In this document: in pieces, positions 24,260-35,959 of the stretch
How positions within the stretch are numbered: the first letter of the stretch is position 1
How the letters are laid out: each line of letters opens with the position of its first letter
Assembly: GCA_003586115.2 (NCBI GenBank)
Contig: QVOM02000042.1
Coordinates: 71,903,447-71,967,446 of the forward strand
Direction: 5' to 3'
Source: Salvator merianae
Lineage: Eukaryota; Chordata; Lepidosauria; Squamata; Teiidae
Length of the DNA: 64,000 bases
Position numbers and translations under genes: made by a program
The notes under the pieces: model-generated
Told to the model about the DNA's origin: nothing
Database searches by the model: none
The model's input: the letters and a program-made list of their open reading frames with translations, nothing else

Positions 24260-25650
24260 ATTTGGGTCCAAAGACCAAACAACGTGACTGAATTCAATGA
24301 TATTTCTATTCAGAGAAGCCTTATTTATCTTATTTTTATTTATGCATTTTAATTTATATAACCACTATTAGATGTGATCTATTGAAATCATATGTGCTGC
24401 ACAGAGCAGAGAGTTGTACAAGTGGATATGGAATGTTGAAAGTACAGGAACTAGACCAGCCATGGCCTGAGACTTCTGTACCAGACAGAATTCATTTTGG
24501 AACACAGGAGTCCATATTGGAAAAGATGCTATGGTGTAAAAGGACACAGGATTGAGAAATATTTCTCTGATTTAATTCTCTCAGGTGCCTGCCAAGAAAG
24601 GCAGAACCTATCTGCATAAGGTGACAGAGCTATCAACCTTCAACTGGTTTGGCTTGATTGAAACAAAAGCCAAACCAAGGGACAAGTCTGGACCGGTGTA
24701 ATTCTCAGAGCTAAAACAAACATAAGATGCTACCTTTCATATTTAAATTGAGTCTGGTCCAGTATTTGTGTAGTTTGCGCCATGAGTAAGCATTTGCAGA
24801 AAATCCATCTTGAGTGTGTTTGGCATTCCTTTGCCTGAGAGTGGGACTGATGCTGAGCACTGATTGGCTTTGATTACTGGGACACCATTATATTGCCTAA
24901 ACACATCACACTTTTTGTTTGTGAAGGCAGAAGAATCCCAAATCCCATCAACATTTCCCAAAGATGAAAACAGCAGTCCAACACATAGGCAACTGTTGCA
25001 CAGGGCCCCATTTTCATGACATATTCACAAGCATGCCTCTACACACAGCCCCTTAAGTGTAAAGAGTCCCCTCTCCATCCATAGCAAATTATTGCCCGCA
25101 CATGGTTCTCCTACCCAGGTCTGAGTTTAGGGCTACGATCAGTGTCCTCTTTGTCCAAATCAAAGATAAAAGATAGCCTCCAGTTATCACATGGCACAGT
25201 CTTTTTGGATTTCCATCACCTGGACTCCCTCCATCTACACTGCTCACTATCCAGATCAACTCTCGACACTGCCATACCTCAATCCTGGAAGAAGAACTTA
25301 GCCACACTTTAAATCTGCTGCTTGTCTACTATTGATTGCTACTTGGATTGCTGCTTCAAGACTAAAACAGCTCCGGAGCCTGGACTTTGCTTTGTCTTAG
25401 CTGAAGTAACCACCTTGCCAAAGACTATAATTTTGATGCTGGTGATCTGCAGAGTAACACACTTCCCCTTTTGTGCAAATCTCCCTCTTGCTTGAAGACT
25501 TTTCTAGACTGGAGGCTCTTTGTGGCAGAAACCTCACTCCTGAAACTTTATCACAGTGGAGGGTGAGACCTGCATGTGTTCCCTAATATACTAGAGCTTC
25601 CCAGGGTTAGATGAATTGAAGTTCAGGCCCATCTTTTTCCCTATAACCTC
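24260..25650. other. No recognisable gene
   Basis: Unique sequence with short frames only (up to 72 codons). No repeat ends or splice-bounded exon were recognised. Confidence 0.4.
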
Positions 25651-25654
25651 CTCA

Positions 25655-26015
25655 TCAACCTAGCTGTCAAAATTGTCCTTAAAAGACCACATAGAAAATG
25701 GAAGTCTGTATAGCTGGATTTCCTGCTTGGTGCACGCACAGTTAGGTCTCTGCAGTGCAGCATCTATCAAGAGAATCCACAGCATTGGATCCTTTCTCTT
25801 ACTTTTGCTTGCCATTTGACAAGCTGGGATGAGCTTCGTTGTGCTTTAATAAAGTGTTTTTGTTTGTTTTCAAAGAATACTGTGTCTGGGAGGTTTTATG
25901 CTGTCTGTCCTTTATTCTACGGTTCATGTGGGTGAGTTGGTATTTTAAAAAACCTTTTTTCCTATAAGATCTTGTTTTAAGAGCTTGTTGCCTGGATGAG
26001 TTATTTTCCACAACC
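25655..26015 (+). repeat. LTR-like interspersed repeat, copy 2 (partner at 12,425-12,830)
   Basis: Contains CTGTCAAAATTGTCCT at about 25,665, AATAAAGTG at 25,849 and TTTGTTTTCAAAGAATAC just after, as in copy 1. Beyond these it reads CCTATAAGATCTTGTTTTAAG and TTGCCTGGATGAGTTATTTTCC. A related stretch (CATATAAGATCCTTCTCTG, then TACCTGAGTGAGCTTTTTCC) occurs at 50,612-50,662. The layout suggests the 3' part of an LTR or similar retroelement; no termini were proven. Confidence 0.5.
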
Positions 26016-26059
26016 CAGTATAGCCCAGCATGCTGCTCCTAACACTAAAACAAACCGTA

Positions 26060-26400
26060 CTGCTAGTCTATTTTCTAAAACTGCTGGAAGATCTTTATCT
26101 TCCTTCCAAAAGCCAGAGAGATCTCTCTGGTGAGGCTGTTCCAGAGTGTGGGTGCCATGACCACAAAGGGCTTTTCTCTTATCTCCTTCCACTTGATTCA
26201 TTTGACAGGCCACACAGAATAAGGCTGCTTTTGCATGTCTTTAAGAAAGGATTAGGGATTTATGGCATAACATGCTCTGTCAGGTAATCCAGTCCCAAGC
26301 TATTTAAGACTTCAAAGGTTAAAGCCAGCACCTTAAACTGAACCCAGAAGCACTAGTGTGATATATTCAAGGTGCTTGGACTTTTCAACACAAGACACTA
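26060..26400. repeat. Degraded LINE-like sequence
   Basis: CTCTGGTGAGGCTGTTCCAGAGTGTGGGTGCC and AGTCCCAAGCTATTTAAGACTTCAAAGG read like widely dispersed reptile LINE-derived repeats that I recognise only by their general wording. Similar material resumes at about 26,945-27,195 on the far side of a MITE. No protein motif was recovered. Confidence 0.35.
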
Positions 26401-26837
26401 TACAACAATAGAAAGGGGTATAAAGTCTGGCCTTCCACACACTAGTGGAGATTACAGGAGGCCCTGCCTCCTCCTAGCATGTTTCATCCACACAGAACAG
26501 AGTGTAGACCAGGCTAGGGCACCTCAAACGGCACCCTAATTCTGTTTATCAGTAGGCCTTGACATCAAAGTCTGCTAGCATGCTAGGGGTGGCGTAACAG
26601 ACCGCAGAGGCATGTGGACAGCATACCTCCATGGTCCAGCATACCACAGTTGTTCCATTTCAGTGTTGAAATAGAGCTATGTCACCAAAATGCCCCCCCC
26701 CCGGGAGCTCAGAAGACCAGGAAGTTTCAACCCTGCCCTTCAAAGCATCTGGGGGACTCCCATGTCAACTCTGAATCTGGAGCAGGTTTCAGAGTCAGCA
26801 ATGGAGGCTGGTGTGGGAGGTGAAAATAAATGCCCTT

Positions 26838-26948
26838 TGGCTACATCCTGACATTACTTACTTATTCCGCTATATTTTGATATTCCAGAATAAAGCATGG
26901 ATATTCTGGAATAAAAGCAGAATAAGCACCATCTGGATGCAGCCTTTG
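26838..26948. mobile_element. Short MITE with GGCTGCATCCAGATG inverted ends
   Basis: The left end is GGCTACATCCTGACATTAC and the right end, in reverse complement, is GGCTGCATCCAGATGGTGC. The middle is a near-perfect palindrome: TATTCCAGAATAAAGC and a TATTCTGGAATA partner. TTT flanks both sides, compatible with a 3-bp duplication but too short to prove. A truncated relative lies at 1,409-1,525. It appears to split the LINE-like sequence around it. Confidence 0.7.
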
Positions 26949-27195
26949 GTAACTCTCTGGTATCATCCTCAGAGGTAAAAGCAGGACCACTGCCGTGCAG
27001 TGGCTCCAGCTCGCAGTCGCCCCAAAGCCTTTCTAGGAGGATCCCATTATCAATGGTATAAAAAGGCAGGTGAGAAATCAAAGGGAACAGGCAGGGTAAC
27101 ATTGCCCTGTCTCTCTCCTGATGAAAGTCATTGGTCAGGGCAACCACAGCAGTTTCAGTCCCATGACCCGTCCTGAAGCTGGCAACCAAGGCTTA
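26945..27195. repeat. Degraded LINE-like sequence, continuation
   Basis: Text such as GTAACATTGCCCTGTCTCTC, CTGATGAAAGTCATTGGTCAG and CAGTTTCAGTCCCATGACC looks like a conserved dispersed repeat, probably the same block as 26,060-26,400. The family is unknown to me. Confidence 0.3.
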
Positions 27196-27199
27196 GGTG

Positions 27200-28127
27200 C
27201 CCATATTTAGAGAAATTCAAGACCAAACAGTGCCTTTTAAGAGCATTTGTCCTTGTTATTTATTTATACTCCATTAATAGCTGCAGCGCTACCAGAACAG
27301 CCATCCGCTTCTCGAGCAAAATAGATTGGACCTGAAGACATCAGTGCAGCTGGTGTGTTTAAATCACCAGCAGCTTCAGGAGTTCCCCTGTTTCCTTTCC
27401 TAAGCTGAGAAACTATTATCTTCATGTTTAGTAGTGACCCACAAACTGTGACCACCAAGGTGCTCAGGAAAGGGCAAGTCTCTGAGTGGAAGCGTTCCTT
27501 TGATCTCCCTGCACATTCTGATCTGCTAAATTCCACAGAGATAAAGGAAAGCTTCTCATCAGGACTACCCAGTCTCAATCAGTACTCTTGCAGCCTCCCT
27601 TCCCAGCACCAGCAATTCTGATTTACATTGAAGACTGACATGATGTACTTAGACATGCACAGTCAATTTCGGTAGACTATAATAGTAGAATATATTTCTA
27701 TTTGCATTAGGAAAATAATTTCAAATGTTTACATGCTTAGTGGGGGAAAATGAAGGTAAACAAGAATTTAAAAAACACAAATTATTTCATATTACTTTCT
27801 GATGAAGACAGCAGGGCCTAACTCCATTTGCCCTGAACTTCTCAAAAGTAACTTCCACACCAAAGAAGGAGGGGGGAATGCCTTAAAATGAAGGAGAAAG
27901 CCTTATCCCTTATCTGGTTCTACAGAGTAAAGCCTTTCCTGTGCTAATGTGTACAACCATTATCAGGACAATTGTTCCGACTTCATTGGTAAAAATCACC
28001 AAAGAAAAGGGGGTGCAAGTTGTTTTCACATAGGGACAGTTCACACTTTCCAGAATTTGCATAAAATGTGCACAAGTTTTGTGCTTTACTAGGTTCACAG
28101 CCAGCAATGCTTCCAGTGCAAGTTTCC
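27200..28127. other. No recognisable gene
   Basis: Short frames only (up to 104 codons at 27,264-27,578 minus), with no family resemblance. No repeat ends were recognised. Confidence 0.4.
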
Positions 28128-28135
28128 ATCTACAA

Positions 28136-28876
28136 CAGGGGTCTCAAACCATGGACCTCCAGATGTTCCTACAGTTCCCATCAGCCCCTGCAGCCAGTCC
28201 AGCCAATGTCAAGGAATGAAAAGAGCTGCAGTTGAGTACTGTGTCAGAATCACCATTTGCCCCTTCTTCCATTAAAGCAGAAACACAGACTCAGCCGTGA
28301 GAGGTTCCTTTATTCGTAGATAACAGAAAACAAAGTGTAGCAGAGAGCAATAGAATATAACTGTCCAACTTATCTGTCATAGACCAAACAATACATGTTC
28401 CCAGGTGCCCATCATGCTGGCTAGCCATCAACCAGGGGAAAGGTTGAGTCAGTGACGATGGCAAGCAGGCAAGGCTAGGGGTTCGGAATGTGCAAAGGCG
28501 GCTGTTTTAGGCCATGCAATAATAGCCTTATAAGAGCAAACTGTAAAAGCAATCCAACAGGGAAGCTGATTAATTAGAAGCCAAAATGGTGTCTCTCTGG
28601 GTATGTTCAAGAGGAAGCTGGACAGTCAGATGGTCCATGTAGTAGGACCAGACCTTACAGATGATGTACCAAAGCCCCCCTCCCAAGTCAGGTGCAAATG
28701 GCCAGAGAGAAAGGACTAAGGCTTGCAAACATTGCAAACACCGCATGGCAACCTCAATCAAGACAAAAGTCTTGGGAGGTGTTCTCTGGCTTTAAGGCAG
28801 GAGTGCTCAACTGCAGCTCCGAGAGCTGAATGGGATTCGTCATTCAGAAACATCTGGCCACAGTTTGAGATCTGTG
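28136..28876. mobile_element. hAT (Charlie-like) element containing a later LTR-like insertion
   Basis: The left end CAGGGGTCTCAAACCATGG leads into CTCCAGATGTTCCTACAG and TTCCCATCAGCCCC, the layout of an abundant reptile hAT MITE. The right end is AACATCTGGCCACAGTTTG then AGATCTGTG, the diverged inverted counterpart. Flanks ATCTACAA (28,128-28,135) and CTCTACAG (28,877-28,884) match at 6 of 8 bases, compatible with an old 8-bp duplication. The expected spacing between the ends is exceeded because a foreign LTR-like sequence starts at 28,240. Confidence 0.7.
28240..28760 (-). mobile_element. LTR-like insertion, antisense
   Basis: The insert begins TGTGTCAGAATCACC, which in antisense gives an LTR-like end GATTCTGACACA. 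On the minus strand there is a TATAAGG box at about 28,533-28,527 and, about 220 bp downstream, an AATAAA signal at 28,314-28,309. That is the order expected of promoter and polyadenylation signal in an LTR. The far end and target duplication could not be placed, so the right boundary is approximate and could include other sequence. Confidence 0.4.
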
Positions 28877-29718
28877 CTCTACAGAAAACTTTCGTCAGAT
28901 GAGTGGAAAAGAGACCACAAGCTAGTGAGCTCTATCAGCATGCTCCCAGCAGTGTCCTGTGACCCCTCTCCCCAAACTGAGGGCAGGTCAGAATGGATAT
29001 TATGTAATTCAGCATAATAAAAAGCAAGGCACCTGTGGCACATTCACCCCTCCCCTAAGACCTACCAGGTCTATTTTCACAGGCAACCATTGATATCTTG
29101 CAGTGAAAAGCAATGCTGAAGGAAGTCACAGAGATCGTTCGTAAATGCAGAGAAAGAAAGTGTTATTTAAAATGGTAACTTATGTAAATAGTGTTTCCTG
29201 TGGAAAAAAATGTCACAAAGATCTGTGACCTTAATGAAATAAAAAACCCTTGAACAGCTGACATGATTTTCAGCTGGATGAAGATTTCTTGAGCCTGAGG
29301 ACACTTGCCCAAAAAGAAATCAAAGGGTGGATTTTCACAATCGTGATCGCATGTTCCCATGTTGAAATCACTTCTCTGCCACTTTTAGAGAGGAATATTT
29401 TCTACGTGCAGATTGAGGCACATGGAAAATATTTTTTCTTGAAAATCTGGAACAGGCACATCAAGTGGCCTGCAATTCATACATAACTGTGCCTTCCAAA
29501 GGGTTCATTGTATCCTAGGAAATTTGGACCATTCGAGATGCCCAAACCGTTATCCTGCAGCACATATCTGCTGTTCCAGTTTGTTATTTTGCACTTCATA
29601 TTTGCACTTTTCAAAAGTCCTAGATATCTGAATCTACATAAACATGCAACTATTATTTCAAATGTGAACAAATTCACTTTAATAAATTCAAGGGAAGTAC
29701 AATATATACAGACTTAAA

Positions 29719-30270
29719 GGGCAGTTTCACACTTACCACGATAGAACAGAATAATTAGTCTATTCTATCATGGTAATTTACAATGCAGTGCAGACACTGT
29801 CCACACTGCATGGTTGGAAAGCACACCAGAAGGTGGCTACCAGCATTTTCAGTGCACATGCCAGTAGCCACACCTGATCCTCACCATGACAGTGGTCATG
29901 AAGCATCCAGATGCTGCCATGGCAACTGGTAGGCCTGAGTAGTGCACAGGTGTGCACAGGTATGATCAGCTGATTGGACCTGTGCAATCAGCTGATCAGG
30001 CCTGCATGATTGGGCCCACACGATTCCCCAATCAGGCCATGCAATGCCTGACTGGCTGCATGCTGCCCGACTGATCACTGCGTCGCACCAGTCTGGACAC
30101 TTCACAACCAGGTAGCTGCGAATGCACCTTACCAGGAGGTGACTATTACCTCCTGGTAAAATTTGGGCCACAGGTAGTAGCGATCGGGAACAAATGTAGC
30201 CCACTCCTGGCCACTCAGGCCTCTGCAAAGTGTGGATGCACTTGACTAGCAAGCAAGTGTGAACAGGCCC
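29719..30270. mobile_element. MITE with GGGC(N)2TTCACACTT-type ends and internal hairpins
   Basis: The left end is GGGCAGTTTCACACTTACC and the right end, in reverse complement, is GGGCCTGTTCACACTTGC. AAA flanks both sides. Internal hairpins include a GATAGAACAGAATA arm with its TATTCTATC partner (about 29,741-29,772) and TACCAGGAGGT with ACCTCCTGGTA (about 30,130-30,159). It shares internal blocks with 12,000-12,335. Open frames across it (up to 118 codons) are incidental. Confidence 0.65.
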
Positions 30271-30279
30271 AAAGTTCCA

Positions 30280-33010
30280 GAAACCTTCCTGATAAGTTCA
30301 ATAGGCACTTTATGTTGTAATGCCTATCTGCATTTGCTTGAATTTGGATATCCAAATTTTATGGAGAAAAAAATCCCACCGTGAAATGAGGAAGGAATTA
30401 TTCTGCTATTGGTCAACAGCTCCATCAACTGATCACATGGCTGGATCCTGCTGTCTAGGAACACCCTATCTTCAAGCAGCAGACCTTGCAAGTGGTGTGA
30501 ATGACACATTAGTCAGAGTGAAGGTGTATTTTAGAGGCAACACTCCTTTAAAATAAAATCTAGTTTAAAGCACTCATGGGTAAATGTGACTTAAGCTTCC
30601 TGTTTGTGAAAGAACCAGGATTTGCTTCTGACTTCCCCTCATATTGTGTTAAATCAGAAAGATGATCATGGCTTAGATAAGCCTTCCCTTCATGCCCTCC
30701 CCATCAAATGTTTTGGGATGATGGAACATGACTGGGAATAAGTGGCTAGCACCAGCTTATAGTGGCCTGGTTTAAACCTGTAAGGCACAACTATTTGTAT
30801 TATCTAAGATTTTAAAAACCTTTGCATTTACTCTTTTTGTCTGTTTCTTAATTGGAAGGGATACTGCCTTATTCACCCATTTGTTTACTCCTGAGATTTT
30901 CTATTTTTGATTTCTTTGCTTTCCTTCTTTCTCTTGTAAAAAGTTTAAAGGTCTAGATGAAAGAGGAGGGAAAGGAATACAAAAAGCAACATTCAGTTAT
31001 ACCCACCTCCACAGGATACCAGAACTCCATTGGATACTAAACTACTATGGATTTATGCTAATACCTTCCTGTCCTGTTGCCAGTTTTAAAAAAATAAATA
31101 ATTCAAACTGAATCACTTTCTCCTATTTAATTACACAGCTAAATGCAGAATTATATAGCAAAGATGATGTTATTGTGGTTCTATAAATCTATCTTCAGAA
31201 AGCTATCATTCTAAGGAATGTCAAAAAAGTCAGGCAAGTGCCTTACTTTACAGGAGCAGTTTTGTTTAAATAGGTCTCCTGCTTAATAGGTTATCTGATC
31301 TAGATTCAATTTAATGATAAAGAACCATTACAGGGACCTGGATGCAACCCTGGTCACAGATTTCTCCATAAATGAGAAATCCATACAGTATTTTCTCAGA
31401 ATTCCTAAATATGAATATATACAATTAGAAATTAATCTATATGAACATTACGCAAGTACAAAATTATGTGCTTATTAAGCAACATGCAAATTGTCTACTC
31501 TACAAAAAATATAGATGGTAGCCACTGGAGTATGAGTTACGACTTGCCAAAGCTGACTTTTTGCCTACTAACTTTAGATCATGAGGATCAGTATCGATCA
31601 GGGAGGAAGAAGAGAAAATCACTGAAACTTGCAACATTTCAGAGAAGTGGCAAACCACCTAGAATGAAGGGTTCCTCAAAAAGAAAGCAGCTTTCTTCCT
31701 CTTTTCTGTGCAGAAGAAGCTGAGAGGACAGGGGTCAGAATCACCAACCACTGAAGGAGTATTTAAATTACGCAACACTGCTCCCCTAGCATATTGACAG
31801 AGATCTATTTAGGAATAGAGGTAATTGATGAGTCAGAGTTCTGCAAGCAACTTGGCAGGAGCTAGGAATGGAAAATGACTTCTCAACTTTCAAGAGATAG
31901 CAGGAACCTGATAGATAACTTTGGGGTTGAAAGAAAACCATTGAAGCTAAGCTGATTTGGCTGCAACTGTATGCAGTAACTCAAGGAGATACTCTTTTCC
32001 ATTTCACCCAGTACAGAGACACTGGGCCATAGAGGAGTCAGATGAATAGCCCAAAGGCCAAGGTCAGATGGTGAGAACAAGGAAAACAAGTTGCAGGATA
32101 CAATTCATGCTGAAATCTTGAGCCTTAGGGCAGGATATGAATGTAAATTATAAAATTAAAAAATTGCCCTGACATCTTCTAATGTAAAGCAAGATATGAA
32201 AGTAAATAACTTAAGAGAAAAGGAATTAAGGGTGGAGAAACAAACTGACAGGGCCTTACTTAAGGGCAGCCACAAATAAGAACTTCAGGAAGCTTCACTA
32301 GAAATTAAACTTGTTTCTGAAGCAACAAGTAGCTGCTGAGCTTCCTTTACCTCCTTTCGATCATGATTCTTTGCAGCTGTGGAGAATGCATTTGAAAGAG
32401 AGACTGCTAGATAGTGTTCAAAGCCTACTACCTCCCATTTTTTTCAAACAGTGCACATCAATCTGTAATAAATACCTTCAAATGATTAAATTGAGGAAGT
32501 CCAGTGGTCATTGGCCAATTCAGTGAAATGATGTTCATTTGTTTAGAGTCCAATTACATCAAAGCATTTTGATCCACATTTCCCTGTGAAGTGTTCACAT
32601 TTGAGCAATTTAGTACATGCTTAGAACAAGTTTTTGTGACCACATTTATCTCAGTTCCCATTCATGAGCTACTCACAGAAGCCCTTCCCCTATCTGCTTG
32701 CTTTTTTCAGCTCCTTTTTGCCAACAAAGTGGCTATTTCCTCAAATGCCTTCTTTGTTGTTGTTTCCCACAACAGTGCATCTTGGCTTCACTACTTGTTG
32801 AATGTACCTGCCTGTCACAAATATTTCTTTGTTATGGTTCTTTCTTCTGCTAATCAGTTTCACCACTTGCACAAGTTTCCTGACACTATCTCAAATGTGT
32901 GTTCCTTCTTTGATGCACCTCAGCTCTACCATGTGCCCAAGTACCTCAGCATCCCTATCATTATTCACTTAACTTTTGGATCGGGGGTTTATTCCCTTTC
33001 TTTCCTGTAA
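30280..33010. other. No recognisable gene
   Basis: AT-rich sequence. The longest frame at 32,591-33,010 (139 codons, plus) runs into the Charlie-like hAT edge and has no recognisable domain. A TGAATGTAAATTATAAAATT stretch near 32,138 may be a LINE tail remnant. Confidence 0.4.
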
Positions 33011-33012
33011 AG

Positions 33013-33207
33013 CAGTGATTCCCATCCTGGGGTACATGTACCCCCATGGGTATCAACCAGGACATTTAGGAGTATACAGAAAAAAATAATGGAGGGGAAA
33101 GGCGCATACATCAGTCCTGTGCCTTTCATTTTGCTAATATGAAGGATACAATATATGGGCACGGGCTGCCAAGGGGTACGCAAGAGAAAAAAGTATGGGA
33201 ACCACTG
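33013..33207. mobile_element. Charlie-like hAT MITE
   Basis: The left end CAGTGATTCCCATCCTGGGG and the right end in reverse complement CAGTGGTTCCCATAC are the CAGNG(G/A)TTC terminus of Charlie-type hAT elements. Both ends lead to GGGTAC-type and GGGGTACGC-type sequence (a GGGGTACATGTACCCC palindrome near 33,031). Length is 195 bp. An 8-bp duplication is not clear, consistent with age. Confidence 0.75.
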
Positions 33208-34049
33208 TCTTAGGAGTTCACCCAATCAGAGGTTGTCATTTGCCTCAGTGGGAGTGGAAAGGAGAACCAGGGGGGAGTGGTAGGAGCCATCTTTTCCAAA
33301 TAGGTGAATTGGCAGGAAACTCTAAGCTGACAGAAGGACATGCAATTAAGGAAAAGGATGGGGCCGTTGTTCTCCCAACTTGTAGTCATGAAAATCAGAC
33401 AAGCCAGACTGGTAGTGGAAGAATACCTTGGTTTCTCTCAGGGTTTCAAAACAAAGCAAATACCTCCCAATCCCCTGGAAGCTGTGAGTGCTCAGTACAA
33501 GCCATTCACCCCTGTAGTTGCATCCATGCAGTTTTCTTAGCAGCTCAAGACTTGGTTAGCTATGCCTTCCCTCTGGGGCAAATGTGGGAATAGAACTCGT
33601 GCCCATCTGCACTGCAGGAAACACCATGCCTCAGGCACCCACCAACCCACCATAGACATGCAACACAGTAATTGCTGGCTAAGAAACACTTTATTACTGA
33701 ATAGTAAGCAAGGATAGGTAGAGAGAGAAATTTGTCTGAACTTGTAGCTAGCACCATACATGATATAAAGAAAATGGCAGGAAAGAAAGATGATTTGCAA
33801 GAAGGTAAGGAGGAAGGAAACATTGCCTTTGGAGAACTCCAGAGAAGGCAGCATGGGAGATCTGATGGACAAGCATCCGTAGTACAAAGAAGTGGAGGGG
33901 AAACCCCAGTTTTAACTGGGGCCATTTTTGCCCTACCTGCAGATGTTGCCTTGATGTCCATGCTCATGCAAATGAGGCAAGGCTGACAGCTATTGGAAGG
34001 CAATTACTGTACCTTGTTGCTTTTGAGACTTAGGTTCCTTCAGCAATGG

Positions 34050-34174
34050 TTTCATTCCAGATTACACCTGGAATAGACACCTGCCATCTGCATACTAGTG
34101 CAGACTATGGCAGGCCCTAGGCAGGTCCTTATTCCAGGATATAATCCAGAAAAAGACCCAGTGCAGAAAGGGCC
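34050..34174. mobile_element. Truncated copy of the GGCCCTTTCTGCAC fold-back MITE
   Basis: CATTCCAGATTACACCTGGAATAG, then CTGCCATCTGCATACTAGTGCAGACTATGGCAGG, matches the left arm of the copies at 34,969 and 41,002. The end AGTGCAGAAAGGGCC (34,160-34,174) matches their right terminus. The left terminus and part of the right arm are missing, so this is an internally and terminally deleted copy. Confidence 0.75.
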
Positions 34175-34968
34175 TTACTCTGTCTCTGGAAAAACATAGA
34201 AGTAGAAGCAGGTTAAATACCCAAAATAACTACACATGGAAAGCAGGAGAAATATGAATTAACAGGGGTTCCTGTACTGAAATGTGAGGCATACAGTTTT
34301 CTAGCAAAAGTATGAAAATGGGATGCTGAAAGGTATATATATTACAGAAACAGAAGAGTTGATTTCACATTCCCAGTAATGCTACTTCTTTTAGTATGCT
34401 GAAATCTTATCACAATTAAACACATAATTCAACAAAAGCTTGACACCGCTCAAATAGAAAATCTAACTTAACTGTGTATAGTGACCTTTATACTGGAACA
34501 CTATATGGCAGTAATACTCTACTATTCTAATTCTTTTTCTGGTTGGATCTTGTCGGGGCCCCAGTACAACTCTAGTATCAAAGCATTTTAAGAACTTTTT
34601 GTCTAGACACAAGCACAAGAACACGTGCCATTGGGCTGAAATGAGTGACAGTTTTTCTGCTTTGTGATTTCAGAACAAAGCAGCATAATTGCCACTTATT
34701 ACAAACCATTGCCACATGTTCTCATGCTTATATTCTGTATGGACAAAAGTTGCCAAAATGCTCTTATACCACAATCATACCAGCATAACAAAAAGGTATA
34801 GGCCCTGCCTGTAAGTCTGACAGTGTAACTGTAACCATGCAATATTTTGCATGGCTCCTCTCAATGATTTCAATAGGGCTGGCTCCAGACCTCAAGCAGC
34901 AACAAGTGATATTCTGGAGAAAAGCCCCTCCAGAACTACCGCTTATTGCCTAGATAGCATGGCATGCT

Positions 34969-35148
34969 GGCCCTTTCTGCACTTGGACTAATTCCAGATT
35001 ATATCTCAGAACAGGAACCTGCCATCTGCATGCTAGTGCAAACTATGGTAGACCCTGGGCAAGACCTTTCATAGTTTGCACTAGCATGTGCATAGCAGGT
35101 CCCTATTCTGGGATATAACCCACAATAAGACCAAGTGCAGAAAGGGCC
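34969..35148. mobile_element. 180-bp fully palindromic (fold-back) MITE
   Basis: The ends GGCCCTTTCTGCACTTGG and CCAAGTGCAGAAAGGGCC are an exact 18-bp inverted pair. Similarity continues inward to the centre: CATGCTAGTGCAAACTATG on the left pairs with CATAGTTTGCACTAGCATG on the right, so about 90-bp arms cover the whole element. A second copy at 41,002-41,541 is 181 bp after removal of an LTR and its duplication. No coding capacity. The transposon superfamily is not settled because no clear target duplication was found. Confidence 0.85.
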
Positions 35149-35159
35149 AATATGTGCAC

Positions 35160-35923
35160 ATTCTTGTTACACATGCATCCGGGTGTTTTGCTGGTGCAAA
35201 ATACCCAGGCGTGCATGATTGTGACCACTGCACATGTGTGGCTGTCTTTTTCAGCATCCACACTTGCGCTGCGGCCACAGCAAAGATGGCAGCAGCATCC
35301 AGAAGGTAAGTAATAGCACTATTTCAGGGAAATCTGCCACAAGAGTTGGATTTTCCTGAACTAGGCTATCACGTGTTTTAAGGAGGATATAGTGTATCTG
35401 TGGTGGGGTTGCCACAGATACATGTGGTGATCCCACCATAGTGGTGCCATAATAGAGTACTATATTCCACCTGTCTGGACGGGGTCTGGGCCAGACTTCC
35501 GGGTATAGGCACAAGTGTCCTTATATAATAGTCATGACATGGTGTTTATATGAAAGATTCCACCACAGTCTAAGCAAGACACTTCTCTGATGGGGGAAGT
35601 TTCATGAAATCATATTTGGGATAGCATCCAATCAACATTAAGCACAATTGAGAGAAATTATTTCACAAATTGTGCCCATGGATTGTGCATTGGAAAAAGA
35701 TTCCCAGTGTCAGTCAAACTTTATTTACAAGTATTATGTTTGGGTGGAGATAGATATGCGTATGTATTTCCTTCTGCTGCTAATGCAGAATGTATTGGAA
35801 AGGAAATAAAGGTTGGGGTGTAGCATATTGATTTTATTGCAGGGGCAGGAATGTACTGAAAGAGCAGCCACTGGAACCTCCTATCTGTAATAAAGTCTGT
35901 CAGAAGGCCAAAGTTTCAATCCT

Positions 35924-35959
<36 letters not shown>

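Noticed and set aside
33537..34003. 116- and 147-codon minus-strand frames
   Set aside because: They overlap each other in different frames, have no recognisable domain, and fall short of what is unusual in 64 kb.
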